Part shown: positions 36,801 through 47,719 of the stretch, piece by piece
How positions within the stretch are numbered: the first letter of the stretch is position 1
Layout: each line of letters begins with the position of its first letter
Source: Polytrichum commune
Lineage: Eukaryota; Streptophyta; Polytrichopsida; Polytrichales; Polytrichaceae
DNA length: 60,000 nucleotides
Reading direction: 5' to 3'
Assembly (NCBI GenBank): GCA_950295325.1
Contig: OX485806.1
Coordinates: 57,719,169 to 57,779,168 of the forward strand
The notes under the pieces: generated by a model
Told to the model about the DNA's origin: nothing
Databases searched by the model: none
Seen by the model: only the letters and a program-made list of their open reading frames with translations
Translations under genes and position numbers: made by a program

Positions 36801-37439
36801 AACCACATCCGTGTCCGCAGCGCGCAGGCGCAATTGACATTGATGGACTCTGAGGTGGCCGCAACATTTCGACAATTATGTCGCTCGGGCCTGAAGGACA
36901 CAAATTCAAAGGCAGCAGAGTTGGAGTACGTGGGTTGGGTGGAGGAAATCCTATTCGTAGACTATGGATTATTTGAGGTGGTGGTCCTCTATTGCAATTG
37001 GGTCGTTGCAAACATTAAGGGAGATGGGGCCACAATGAAGCGCGATGACTATGGTTTCACCATTGTAAACTTTGAAAGATTGATTCCTTACTCAACACAA
37101 TCATTTGCCTTTCCTCTCCACATTGAACAAGTTTTTTTTGCACCCAACGTAGTGAAGTGTGGATGGGAAGTTGTTTTGCGCAAGGAACCGAGAGGGGTTC
37201 GGGTATTCTCCAAACAACAAAGACCGGATGAAGTACAATGCATAGCACTGGGTAGGACTTCTGATTTTCCCGGATTACAAGTGACGGGCTTATATGACGA
37301 TATCGTACCGAAGACACCCATATTGGGCGATGCAGTGGAAGTGGGGCCAGGAGTGGTTGCTAAGGCATTAGAATGTCTAGAGGGACCGGACGATGCATCG
37401 GTAGATGCCTTAGAGTATTGCAACTCGGACGGTGATTGA
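33852..37439 (+). pseudogene. TNP2-type CACTA transposase, three exons
   Basis: Exon 1 (about 33,852-35,197) has an acidic N-terminus, then LYEGS, NTLPKSFNEAKGLLMKLGL, CRDGCYLFRKE, CPTCHKSRF, DGVNPFRNQSLSHSTW and YNLPPW, all diagnostic of Transposase_21 (TNP2). Exon 2 (35,398-36,272) starts DVMHCEKNIAENVM and continues into a DUF4218-like part (HLVLHLVEEVEICGPI, RWMYPIERYL). Exon 3 (36,563-37,439) has the DUF4216-like part (DYGLFEVVVLYCNW, PFVLAPNV-type FFAPNVVKCGW). Intron junctions are GT...AG and keep phase exactly. The family enzyme binds and cuts CACTA ends in the nucleus. Lesions: an in-frame TAA at 34,967-34,969 in the GHRRxLP block (expected aromatic codon) and a one-base frame break near the G4 run at 33,980-33,983. 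Otherwise close to full length. Confidence 0.9.
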
Positions 37440-38067
37440 CTTCCCGTCCGAGCAAGAAGTTGTATAAATGAAACTTAGGTGGGTATATATTTAAATTCAA
37501 TTATATACATGTTCAATTAGTCTCTTGGCAATAGTAAATTTCAAATTTCCTCTCCAATTTCCCCCCTATACTCCCTAAAACATCAATTAATTAATTATTC
37601 AATAAATAAACATGGGTCATTCCCAATTTTCATTGTCGTTCATACTATAACACACAAAGTACTTAATTTTGACCAAAATCTGTCATTATTAAATAAATAC
37701 TCTAAACCATAATACTAGATAATGAGTCATGGGGCAAAAACACAAGAGGCCCGTCTAGGGCAGCCTGAATTTTCAAGGGCTGCCCAAAAAAAAGAAAAAA
37801 ATGGTCCCCGTCAGAATGTGACTGAAGAATATGACTCACAGAAAAATGTGACTGCCACATATGACTGGGCGTTCAAAAGACACGTTCCCCGTCGTTCCCC
37901 ATAACGGCACCCGTTGTTCCCATACGCCATATTCAATACATTTGCCGAATACGACAATCAAATATGACTGCGAGTCATATTTTTGAATTTCGTACCCCCC
38001 AAAGGTCGAAGCCAGGCAAAATGTGACTGCCTGTAGTCACCAGTCATTCCCAGTCATATTTCCCTAG
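37440..38067 (+). repeat. CACTA right subterminal region
   Basis: After the transposase stop, about 360 bp of AT-rich sequence is followed by dense AGTCA/TGACT words from 37,810 to 38,067, including ATGACTGCGAGTCAT at 37,966-37,980. This mirrors the left subterminal region. The 60-codon open frame at 37,722-37,904 lies in this repeat and is not considered a gene. Confidence 0.7.
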
Positions 38068-38094
38068 TCACAAAATACCCAATCTGTTGTAGTG
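38068..38094 (-). repeat. CACTA right terminal inverted repeat
   Basis: 27 bp ending TCTGTTGTAGTG, the inverted counterpart of the left end (24 of 27 identical). Target duplication TGG follows at 38,095-38,097. Confidence 0.92.
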
Positions 38095-38097
38095 TGG

Positions 38098-38665
38098 GCC
38101 TCCCCCAAACTATACTTGTGGGATGTTGGTAAGATACAAGGATGTATTCACCAATGTGTTGCTCAAAATGTTACCGCCAAGGAGTGAATTGCAACTTTGC
38201 TCAAGAAGAAATTGAGTTCTTGAGGCATGTGGTGACAAAGGAAGTTGGTGGACAAACATGAAGAATGTCAAGGCAATCCAAAAGGAGAATTGGCCCTTGA
38301 TTCAAAAAGGGCTTAGGTCATTTGTTGGCCTAGCCAACTACTACAACCACTTCATTCGAGATTTTTCTTAGGTTGCTAGGACCTTACTCAACTTATTGAG
38401 GAAAACGGCTATCCCAAAAGTGGGATGAGCCTTGTCATCAAGCCTTTGGGGAGCTCAAGAGCAAGTTCTCTTCACAATATGTGGTTAAGTTTCCGAGCTT
38501 TCATAAGCATTTTGAGGTGCACATAGAGCCGAAGGACTTTACCATTGGCGGATGTTGATCCAAGATGGATGACCATTGCTTATGGAAGCATTAAGCTCCA
38601 TGGTTGTCGAACCTTGTCCGGTTTGTGCAAGAAATGGTTATCCCAAAAGTGGGATGAGCTTTGCC
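38098..38665 (+). pseudogene. Gypsy RT thumb/RNase H fragment, heavily decayed
   Basis: Plus-strand frames give AQEEIEFLRHVVTKE, then LRSFVGLANYYNHFIRDFS, then FEVH...DFTIGG-like residues from an RNase H start. These are the RT thumb and RNase H junction of a Ty3/gypsy element. Stops and frameshifts are frequent. The fragment is not connected to the other gypsy remnants in the window. Confidence 0.75.
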
Positions 38666-38700
38666 CTCGGGGGGGGGGGCAATGTGTTAAAAAGTTAAGG

Positions 38701-38971
38701 ATATAGGTGCGAACAACCACTATTTTATAGGGGGGTATTACTTTCAATTCTCTTCTTTTTTCTACATGCTATCATTATGTAAATTTCTACTTTGGGTTAA
38801 TAAAAAATTGGCTTGCATTACTTATAATTCCAAATTACTTATTATTCCATACCCTATAGTACTTTAAAGATGTCCAGTGCCATTTTTGATACCCTATATT
38901 ACTCTTAAATCCATTTATAATTTTTAGCCCCCATGTTTTTAAAATACCCTATCATTTGTTCGCACGTATAT
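38701..38971. mobile_element. MITE-like insert with 16-bp terminal inverted repeats
   Basis: The left end ATATAGGTGCGAACAA (38,701-38,716) matches the reverse complement of 38,956-38,971 at 15 of 16 positions. The ~240 bp between are AT-rich, non-coding, with scattered TATAGGGTATT-like words in both orientations. It lies in a G-run/C-run context within a gypsy RNase H repeat. A target duplication could not be settled because ATATA may belong to it. The superfamily is unknown. Confidence 0.55.
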
Positions 38972-38989
38972 TGCTACTCCAACCAATGA

Positions 38990-39515
38990 CTACCCCCCCC
39001 GAGGTTTTGCCTCCAAGCCTTTGGGGAGGTTAAGATCAAGTTCTCTTCGCCGCCCGTGCTCAAGTTCGCGGAGTTTGACAAACCTTTGATGTGCATACGG
39101 GGGCGAGTGACTTTACCATTGGCGGATGTTGAGGCAAAATGGATGGCCATTGCATGTAAGAGCATGAAGCTTGACGGTTGTCCGACCTTGTCCAACTTGT
39201 GCAAGAAAAATACTACCCCAAGAGTGGGATGAACCTTGCCACCAAGTCTTTGAAGAGCTTAAGAGCAAGTTTTCTTCGCCGCCCATGCTCAAGTTCGCGG
39301 AGTTTGACAAACCTTTTGAGGTGCATATGGGGGCGAGTGACTTTACCATTGGTGGATGTTGATGCAAGATGGGTGGCCATTGCATATGAGAGCAAGAAGC
39401 TCGATGGTTGTCCCACCTTGCCCGACTTGTGGAAGAAATGGCTATCCCAAAAGTGGGATCATGTTTGTAATGAGTCTTTGGAGAGCTTAAGACCAAGTTC
39501 TCTTCGCCCTAAACC
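38990..39515 (+). repeat. Tandem copies of a gypsy RNase H fragment, period about 235 bp
   Basis: The block CTCAAGTTCGCGGAGTTTGA...GGGGCGAGTGACTTTACCATTGG...AAGCTTGA(or CTCGA)(C/T)GGTTGTCC...AAGTGGGAT recurs near 39,058 and 39,289. A partial third copy begins near 39,470, and a more diverged copy lies at about 38,400-38,660 before the MITE-like insert. Each encodes a piece of RNase H (FEVH.GASDFTIGG). No unit is open over its full length. Confidence 0.75.
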
Positions 39516-39529
39516 CTAAACCCTTGGTG

Positions 39530-40077
39530 GAAGGGGATTAGTCCCTACTTTGAAGGTGAAGGTTAAGGGATTGTGATTGGAGGTGTTAATCCTCTCACCC
39601 TATCCTCATCTCTCTCTCCCTCTCTCCCTCTCTCCCTCTTTGCTACTTAAGGTGGTTTCTCTCTCATTTTTTTCTTTCTCCATCAAGCGTTCTCAAGAGA
39701 GCAAGCTCTTAAAGAGCTTGAGCCACGTGTGTAAGACATTAGTTCTTAGTGAAGTTAATTAGTTAAGCTCTCTCTCTCAATGCCTCCCAATTGAGGGAGC
39801 TCTTAGAGTTTAAAGTTGCACGTGTTGATTAGTTAGAAGTTAGTGGAATTAGTGTATTAGATTAGTTTATTATTTAGGAGCAAGGAAAAAAAAAAAAAAA
39901 AAAACTTAGAAAACATGTGATTAGGGAAGGAGAGAGTTTGGATTAGGGTGCAACTAGTGGTTGGGATACCCATTCGGGTAATATAACTTCATATACTGAA
40001 ATCAGAAGGCAGCTGGGCTTGGAGGTTAGACCACCCGGGACTAGGACGCTTAAGGGTGGTGGATTTGGCCTCACACT
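39530..40077 (+). mobile_element. LTR-like segment related to the 41,920-48,671 element
   Basis: The end GGGACTAGGACGCTTAAGGGTGG...GGCCTCACA (40,030-40,077) matches in opposite orientation the LTR terminus at 47,724 onward, including GATACCCATTC. The region upstream has the same kind of content as that LTR: CT-rich stretch 39,601-39,640, GAGCTCTTAGAG-type words, and an A19 run at 39,886-39,904. The start is not defined. It is probably the 3' part of an LTR from a related subfamily. Confidence 0.45.
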
Positions 40078-40139
40078 CTATCTATGTGCTCCATCTCCCT
40101 CGCCGCTACCTTAGCGGCCGCTAAGGTTTGAGGATTCCT

Positions 40140-41390
40140 CTCCAAGACGCCCCTAATGGTTTCTGCCTTAAAAAATCCTTGAATGAAGAATTATTTTAGT
40201 GTGTCGTCATTGAGCATTGTGCCCACAAAACATGTACACACTAAGTCAAACCTCCTAATGTATGCCAAAATTTATTTTTCCTTTCTTTGCTTCAACGATG
40301 CTAGAGCTCTAATAGCCATACTTTGATCCACCTCTAGCCTAAATTCATTCAAAAATTCCCTTTGCAATTGATCCCACTCTCTAAAGTATCCCTTGGCATG
40401 GTCTCTATACCACTCATACGCCTCATCCTCTAGGGTGGTAGGAAATCACACCAACCAATATCCCGGATTAGTAACAAGGGAACTAGCCAACCTCTCCATG
40501 TATCTCTCCATGTGCCTAGGAGGATCCTCATCTTTGGTTCAATAAAACTTAGGGAGGTGGGATGGCCGGCATATCCACCGCCGCCAAGTTTTGTGGTACC
40601 AAAATTGGTAGACCTCTCGGTCTAACCAATGGATCAATGGGATCAATGGGTGGTATGGCGATATTCCGCCTCCCACCTGAGCCATGGTGACTAGTGTGTC
40701 CACTCCTACTTCCCTATCAATGTCTATTGGGCTCCCTTCCCTAACTGTGTCAGTTTCCAATGGTGTATCCTTACTCAACTCGGAAGGAGTCGCCTCTTCC
40801 TCAAGTTGATCCTCTACTCCTAATGTTTCTAACAATGGACTAACAATGGGTTCCACATTCAAACAATTTTCTAATCTAGCCTCGACATCTTCCATAACCT
40901 TGTTAGTCCTAAATAATTTCTTCCTACGTGCAACTATGTCCAATCCTAACTCCAATTTTGGCTTGTGTGCTCGAATTTTACCTTGTATTCTCCAAGGATT
41001 CGATCAACCCTCACTTGACCCAACATACTTCTCACTACCTTCACTCTTTTAATGTTTTTATTTATCTTGATATGGTTTAAAATTGAAGGGGTGAAAAAAA
41101 AGAACATGCAAGCCAACTTAAGTGAGAAATCCTAAACAGGGAATGGGCATGCTCATGTCAATTCTCAGTCAAGCCAGAGCATCACCTCCAAACTCTTCCC
41201 TCAAATTGACACTCACCATAATATCGAGAGTGAGGGACTGACCTTCGCCATGCACCACATTGAAGACTGAGGCATCACCCTCTCATCTCCAACATGATAA
41301 CATGACTAGGGAATTACCCTCTACAACGGATAACGACAAAGATAATTATAAAAATCATTCCTTAATTAATTAACACATTCATTGAGGAAG
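40140..41390 (-). pseudogene. Gag and 5' leader fragment of a related gypsy element
   Basis: Minus-strand homologue of 46,040-47,230. It carries the frame at 40,955-40,539 with LENCLNVEPIVSPLLETLG, matching LESCLNVEPNFSPLLETLE in the other copy, and ends in PSHLPKFY. The downstream capsid part (40,140-40,520) matches at DNA level but is frame-broken. The upstream leader (41,145-41,390) contains the same ACTCACCATAATATCGAGAGTGAGG-type block. There are no LTRs of its own. Confidence 0.75.
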
Positions 41391-41919
41391 GAACGTGGCT
41401 TGAGATGATGTCCTAAACCTTCTTGGGATGACATAAAGATATCACATTAATAGTGCGACCACTAATTCACTAAATTTTAGAGGGATAATTAATTTTAGAA
41501 AGATTCAACTTTAACACTCACCTTGGGGTGAGTTTCCAAATTTGGGTGTTGTGCATTCGATGTTATAAAGATAGAAGTTGTCATTTGATAATGGCTAGGA
41601 TCGAAGCCAAGTTGAATCACGGTAGAGGGTGAGTGCTAACTTGTAGGGGAGCACGAATTGCTTGAGATATGACATTCTTCAAAGTGAATTTGATAATTAA
41701 TTAAGGAAGGACTTTAATAATTGTTTTTGTTGTCATCCGTTGTGAAGGGTAATTCCCAAGTCATGTTATCATGTTGGAGATGAGAGGGTAATGCCTCAGT
41801 CTTCAATGTGGTGCATGGCGAAGGTCAGCCCTTCACTCTTGGTATTGTGGTGAGTGTCAATTTGAGGGAAGAGTTCGGAGGTGATTCTCCGGCTTGACTG
41901 AGAATTGACATGAGCATGC
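41145..41919. repeat. Inverted duplication of retrotransposon leader
   Basis: 41,145-41,390 and 41,690-41,919 are inverted copies (GGCATGCTCATGTCAATTCTC on one side, GAGAATTGACATGAGCATGC on the other), about 230-245 bp each and highly similar. The spacer 41,430-41,690 is itself the plus-oriented continuation of the same leader (compare 47,220-47,450 on the other strand). The whole is a hairpin-forming fold-back with its switch point near 41,400. Confidence 0.8.
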
Positions 41920-42797
41920 TATGAGGCCAAACCACCCACCCTTAAGCGTCCGGGTGAGGGAATGGATATCACATTCATGTTCACAAAGTTCCATCGTACC
42001 AACTTCATAAAATTCCATTTCAATTCCCATCAATTCTTGCACACCAATTTATTCCATAATAAGAGTACAAGCATTGAAAAATTCTCTTCTCTATTTATCC
42101 CCTTCTCTCTACACTAAGTTACACACTAACTCTTATCTTACGACAAAAGCTCATCCCCCTAAGCTACCCTCTAATGGTGGAGTCAAATCCACCTAATGCC
42201 CTTGGACCTTGGCCATACCCGGCTCATACCGGGTCCTACACCCGGTCCTTGGCCCGTAGCTTCCGCCACCAACCAGTAGCAATGTGCCTCGGCCCTCGGC
42301 CACAAACCAGTAGCAATTTGACCACAAACCAGTAGCAATGTGCCTCAGCCCTCGGCCACAAACCAGTAGCAATGTGCCTCGGCCCTCGGCCACAATTTTG
42401 TAGCTAAATGGAGAGTCTTGAGCTCCCTTCTTGCTCCACACACACAAAGAGAGAGAACCACAAAAGAACCAAGAAACTTGACCCCTCACCTCTCTCCTAC
42501 TTAATAGGACCTAATCTTATCCACTAAGCCCTCACCCCCTAAACCAACGAGATAGGTCCCAATTCAAACACTTAACCCCAAGGTCCTTCCCCTTGCTTTA
42601 TCAAACACCACTCACTTGCCCAAAGCATTCCCTAATGCCACAAAACTTCTCATTAACCACACAAAATAGGCTTAAGGCCTAAAACATAAATCCACACCAA
42701 GCCTCACTTTTTTTTTATACTTTTTGATATTTCAATAATGACCTCAAATACAATTCTAAATAAGTTCTAAACATAAAATAAATATGAGCAACCATTT
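41920..42797 (-). repeat. 3' LTR of the 41,920-48,671 element
   Basis: About 878 bp, homologous over its length to 47,724-48,671. It lacks CCTAGT within the GTCCGGGTGAGGG block and has one shortened minisatellite unit, which explains most of the length difference. The 34-bp minisatellite is at about 42,270-42,395. Confidence 0.85.
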
Positions 42798-42799
42798 TG

Positions 42800-43235
42800 G
42801 GCTCATATAATTGGCGACCATCGGGGGATGGATCCCGAATTTCTTGCTTTGAAGGCAAGTTGTCGTTGAAACTCGATATTCCTTGCACCTACTCTCCGCG
42901 GTTCGAGTTGGAAAGCTCTTCCCGTTCAATGTTTCCAATTGCATGGAATTGTTGGGAAATACTTCGTGGACAAGGTAAGGGCCCATCCAAACCGCATCAA
43001 ACTTACCGGGAAATTCAAGTTTCCTACCATCTTGAATCATCACCATCATCCCCGGTCGTAGCGCCCCCTTCTTGTGTCTTTTGTCAAAGGTGATATTTCT
43101 TCGATATTGGATTGCCTCAATATGTTGAGCCGCCATTCGCTTTCTCTCATCAAGCTCCTCCAAGTCGGTCAACCTATTCTTCAATGATTGACTCTCGGTA
43201 AGGCACGAGCCTACTGCGACCTTAAAAGACTCCAT
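42800..43235 (-). pseudogene. Integrase C-terminal tail
   Basis: The minus-strand frame reads LDERKRMAAQHIEAIQYRR, then FDKRHKKGALRPGMMVMI and GKFDAVWMGPYLVHEVF. This is the GPY/F-type module at the end of gypsy integrases (GKF...W.GPY). The frame starts at 43,235 inside the module and lacks the zinc-binding and catalytic domains upstream. The C-terminus continues towards the 3' LTR. Confidence 0.85.
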
Positions 43236-43423
43236 TGCAAACTAGATCGATGTTTAAGTAGCCTTCCTCTAGAACTAGAAAAACATTGGTCTTCCTCCTC
43301 ATCATCAGACATTTTGAAGTAACATTGTTGGTATCCCAATTGCATCCTAATTCCATCTTCCACCCATTGTTTCCAAATTTCAACCCAACATTGTTGTGGG
43401 TCGCAAGATGATCATTCTAACAA

Positions 43424-43705
43424 CTAATGTCCAACTCTAATTGGAATATCTACGTAATTCCAATTCGCATCCATCACGTGAACTTGTTCATCCTTGTTTT
43501 TACACCAATCCGCCGGTACATTAGGATAATTCTTGACATCTTGTCCAACCATAATTTCCGTCGACGTAGTCTTGAAGTGCAAAGGATCCTCCAACTTTTC
43601 CGCTTCCATAATAGTGTCCTTGTCTTGAGTCCCATCCACATGTACTAAACTTACGTCACTCTCTTCCATACTATCGACCCAAGGTGTCAATCCCCCTAAA
43701 TCCAT
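43424..43705 (-). pseudogene. Short acidic frame between protease and integrase tail
   Basis: 93-codon minus-strand frame rich in D/E with no recognised domain. It occupies the place where RT and RNase H should be. It may be filler sequence or part of a linker. A neighbouring frame, 43,840-44,097 (VDWGGVKPSITYSPEDNRVKVP), reads as the linker after protease. Confidence 0.35.
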
Positions 43706-43839
43706 TCTTCCTCGGTGAGCACCTCACATGGTTCTAACAAGGAATATTCTTCATCCCTTGAACTAAGAATGTCATCTTTCAAGCATGTATGGTGGGACGT
43801 CGTCATGATATCAAATTCCAACTCCGGATAATTCCTCAA

Positions 43840-45336
43840 CTATTGGGCATATTTCCCATCATCCTCATAATTATAGAAACTAGGACCTAGACCACCCGAA
43901 TGAACTACTCCTACCAATGCGTCATCATTTTTGTCGTCCTCTTTGGCATCACATTCATCGTCCGAAGAGGAAACAATTTCTTGTCTAATCCAACCACCTA
44001 ACGACCCTATGGGAACTTTGACCCTATTGTCCTCCGGACTATAAGTAATGGATGGCTTGACTCCTCCCCAATCCACTATGGCATCCGCCATTCTCAAGAT
44101 CTACCTAACAAGATGGGAAATGTATCCTTGTTAGAATGCATTTTGATAACATGAAAGGTGACCACATACTCTTCCCCTCCGGTGCTAATTCTACAATCCT
44201 TAATCATTCCCAAAGGCACGGCCGGACTTTGATTCGCCATATTGATGATGACATGTGACGGACCAGTAAGACTAATACCCAACATCTTCATGGTATGCTC
44301 CGGCAAGATGTTTAGTCCACTACATCCATCCACTAACACATTAGGAACCACCTTGTCCACCACCATAACATCAATCTCAATTGGTTTGACATTCCGTCTT
44401 CCTCCTTGCATTTGAACTATAGCCGCCATCCTAGGCTTAACCTTCCTAGTCCTCCTAGTCACCAGCATTCCTTCTCTGAGAGTCTTCCTAGCCACGGTTG
44501 AAATCTCTCCAACAATTGTCGAAAGATAATATCGGCCTTAAGTGAGCTAAGATCGGCCCATAAATCGTATAAACTTCTCCACTTCTCGACTTCTCTACTT
44601 TGGCATTGCCAACACCATCAAACTCATCCAAGGGAATTTCCGGTCCTTTCCATTCTCCCATCTCACTACCCTCCAAATCATGAATGATATTAGGCCTCTC
44701 TCTATCATGAAGAATCACATTCTCCCTCTCTAACTCTCTAGTGGCCCTTCTAGTTACTTTAGCTACTCTATCAAATTCGGAAAGGTTAGGAGCCTCATCC
44801 GAAAAATACTCCTCTTGACCCTCTACTCCTACCTCTAATGGGGCTTTCCCTTTCCTAGCTCTAGTGGTAACCGCTAATGCCGGTGCCTCATAAGTAACCT
44901 CATCTCCTAGACTCTTCAACTCATATGTGATGGCATTGGTGAGTGGAGGCCATTGACCTTGTTCCTCTCCAATCTCCATTTGGAGAGGAAGAGTGTCATC
45001 ATGATGTGACTTCACTACACCATCCATAAACCTTACATCTTGAGAGTTAGACGGACCCGGATCCGTAGGAAGAGTTTGCCGCCTATTGTCGAAGTTTTGT
45101 GGACCTCCTTGCCTACCTTGAATCGGAATGTAACCATTCGCCGTTTGCAATCCCGCCGGTGGATGAGAAGTTTGTCTCGCATTACCATGGTTGTAATACA
45201 AGTTCGGTAGCCTAAGGTCATTCGGTGGTCCACCTTGAGGTCTAGTTCCCCTCATGTTGTCCCTCGCTTGTTGTTGTGGATTGGCCACCCGGTAAGTCAC
45301 ACTAATAATCTTATCCAGTTGACGACATTTGTCCAA
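43840..45336 (-). pseudogene. Gypsy Gag tail and aspartic protease
   Basis: The minus-strand frame from 45,336 is a long linker. It continues at 44,495 in a second frame with the retropepsin block VPNVLVDGCSGLNILP (D-G-C-S-G in place of D-[ST]-G), then HVIINMANQS and FPILLGRS near 44,094, the conserved LLGR end. It then passes to WLRMADAIVDWGGVKPS. The enzyme would process the polyprotein. One frame change near 44,490 and another near 44,095 separate the parts; the latter could be small indels. Confidence 0.75.
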
Positions 45337-45566
45337 AGAATGGTTTTCCCCACAATTGCTACAACCATGACCTTGTCCCTCGGACCAACATTGACCTTAT
45401 ACATGCCACCTCCCACAAAATGGATGGAACTCCCTCTTCTCCACGTTTTGACCGCCTTGACCTCTAGTAAGAGGTCCCTATTGTTGCCTTGTCCATATTG
45501 AGATTGTCCTTGACCTCGTTGGTTTTGTGGAGGTGGACCACCGTTTCCTCTTTGATCACGGTTTTG

Positions 45567-46787
45567 TCAATTTCTACAAAATTGATGAATGTGGCCCGGT
45601 TGGCCACATTGAACACACCACAACCTCGATGAATGTCTACCCGACTCGACCGGAGGAGGGAGCCCCGGTTGTTGGCTCTTGATCATCAAAGACATTTGAT
45701 CCGTAAGACTTTGCATTTGCTTAATCATGGCGTCTAAAAATCCCAATTGACTAGCATTCAACCTTCTTTCTACTTCATCAAGGTGAGGATCCTCTCTAGG
45801 GTCGGTAATGCTAGAAGTGGTGTCGGTTCTCTAACCGCTAGAGGACGTGGACCCGTGTCAACAAGAGCACATGGGACTTGGCTCTCATACTTGACCGGCT
45901 CTCCCGCCATCATTCTAGGTGTAATGGGAATGAATTGTGGTATCAATTCATCCTTCCTTCTCCACAATCTCTCATGATCCCTATCCAAGCCCTCCATCTC
46001 TCTAGCCGCTCTCTTGGCATCCGCCAATGTCTGAAGATTCTTCTCAAGAATACCCCTAATTATCCCCGACTTAAAGAATCTTTGATTGAAGAATTACTTT
46101 AGTGTGTCATCATTGAGCATTGTGCCCACAAACCATGTACACACTAAATCAAACCTCCTAATGTAGGCCGAAATCTCTTCTTCCCTACCTTGCTTCAATG
46201 AAGCCAATGCCCTCAAAGCCGTGCTTTGACCAACCTCCGGCCGAAACTCATTCAAAAACTCCCTTTGCAATTGCTTTCATCCTCTAAAATGTCCCTTGGC
46301 ATGGTCTCTATACCACTCATAAGCCTCACCCTCTAAAGTAGTAGGAAACCACACCAACCAATATCCCAGATTGGTCACAAGAGAACTCGCCAACCTCTCG
46401 ATATATTTGTCCATATGCCTAGAAGGATCCTCATTGTTGGTTCCATAAAACTTAGGGAGGTGGATCAATGGAGTCTTCCTCCGATATGGGACCCTCGTTA
46501 TTCCCTTGCCGTGCCATATCGACCGGTGGATCTTCTCCTATGTCCCTATCAATGTGTATCTGAATTTCTTCCCCAAATGTATAAGTATCCGATGATATCT
46601 CACCACTCAACTTAGAGGGAGTTCCGTCCTTTTCAACTCTACCCTCCCCTTCTAATGTCTCTAACAATGGACTAAAATTAGGCTCAACATTCAAACAACT
46701 TTCTAATCTAACATCAACTTCTTCTACAACTTCACTAATCTTAGATGATCTCCTCCTACGTGTAGATTTTTCTAATCCTAATGTCAA
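45567..46787 (-). pseudogene. Gypsy Gag (capsid and CCHC zinc knuckle)
   Basis: In minus-strand order: an N-terminal acidic part (46,787-46,452, LESCLNVEPNFSPLLETLE), a retrotransposon-gag capsid block (46,468-46,277, HMDKYIERLASSLVTN and TTLEGEAYEWYRDH), a middle part (46,027-45,770) and a CCHC knuckle CVQCGQPGHIHQFC at 45,630-45,570. The parts lie in different frames, so the copy is defective. The order and motifs are those of plant Ty3/gypsy gag. Confidence 0.8.
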
Positions 46788-46969
46788 GCTTGGTTTTTGG
46801 GATCAAGTCTTACCTTGCATTCCCCAAATAATCGATCAATCCTCATTTGACCAATCATACTCCTTACTACCTTCATTCATTAATATTATCACTTCTATTG
46901 GTGTGAATTAAAAATTGAGGAGGTGAGGAAGAGAACCTGCAAGCCCACTTAAATGAACAATCTCAAACA

Positions 46970-47700
46970 AGGGATATGCATGTTCATGTTAAATTCTGGT
47001 CGGGCTAGAGCATCACCTCTAAAACCTTCCCTCCAATTGACACTCACCACAATACCGAGAGTGAGGGGCTGACCTTCGTCATGCACCGCATTGAAGACTG
47101 AGGCATCACCCTCTTGTCTCCAATATAAAGCTATGACTAGGGAATTACCCTCTACAACGGATAACGATAAAAACAAGTACTAAAATCATTCCTTAATTAA
47201 TTAACAATTCACTTTGAAGAAATCATCGTACATTAAGCATTCACATCCCACTGTAAGTTAGCACTCCCCTCGACCGTGACTCAATGTGATAATAACAACA
47301 AAATTTCTAAACTAACAATCTAATCTAAAGCATCAAATATCAAATCCCCAAGACTTGGAGACTCACCCCGAGGTGAGTGTCAAAGTCTAATCCTCCTAAG
47401 ATTAATTACCCCTCTAATGTCTTAGTGAACTAACGATCATAGATTTTTTTTTTGTTTTTAGCAAATCCCCAAAAAGGTTAAGGACATACCTTAGCCGTGC
47501 TCCCTCCTCAAAACAAAATGCATAAAGGAAATATGCAATTCATTCCAAGAAAATAAAGAAAATGAACTAAACTAGTAAATAACAAAAATAAACAAGTCTA
47601 AATAAGACACTTACCATGAGCTACGCGCTCATTCTCTTCTCCTATGATGTCGCCTCCAAGTCTTTCTTAATCGCCTCCAAGTCTTCTCTAATCCCGCTTC
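46970..47700 (-). other. 5' leader of the retrotransposon
   Basis: Non-coding stretch between the right LTR and gag. It contains the block that is also present twice, inverted, at 41,145-41,919. Also visible is CCTTAGCCGTGCTCCCTCC near 47,490, a word shared with the unrelated LTR arms near 5,735 and 8,950. Confidence 0.6.
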
Positions 47701-47719
47701 ACTCCCGGCGGACGCACCA
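47698..47719 (-). promoter_or_regulatory. Primer-binding-site-like sequence
   Basis: Read on the minus strand, four bases after the LTR end (...CCTCACA), comes TGGTGCGTCCGCCGGGAGTG. The TGG start and the position are those of a tRNA primer-binding site, here for a tRNA ending ...GGACGCACCA. It is not the usual initiator-Met or Asp/Lys type of plant gypsy elements. I did not identify the tRNA. Confidence 0.6.

Larger units (their letters stand above)
23606..38094 (+). mobile_element. Complete CACTA (En/Spm) DNA transposon, 14.5 kb
   Basis: The left end at 23,606-23,632 starts CACTACAA. The right end at 38,068-38,094 is its inverted match at 24 of 27 positions (ends ...TTGTAGTG). A 3-bp duplication TGG flanks both sides (23,603-23,605 and 38,095-38,097), as CACTA elements make. 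Inside are a TNP2-type transposase, a Ptta/En-Spm-type accessory gene on the other strand and a SET-domain gene. Without the nested solo LTR and its duplication the element is about 13.5 kb. The clear ends suggest fairly recent movement, but each gene carries lesions. Confidence 0.93.

Noticed and set aside
37722-37904. Small plus-strand gene near the CACTA right end
   Set aside because: Frame lies within subterminal repeat DNA and consists of translated TGACT words.
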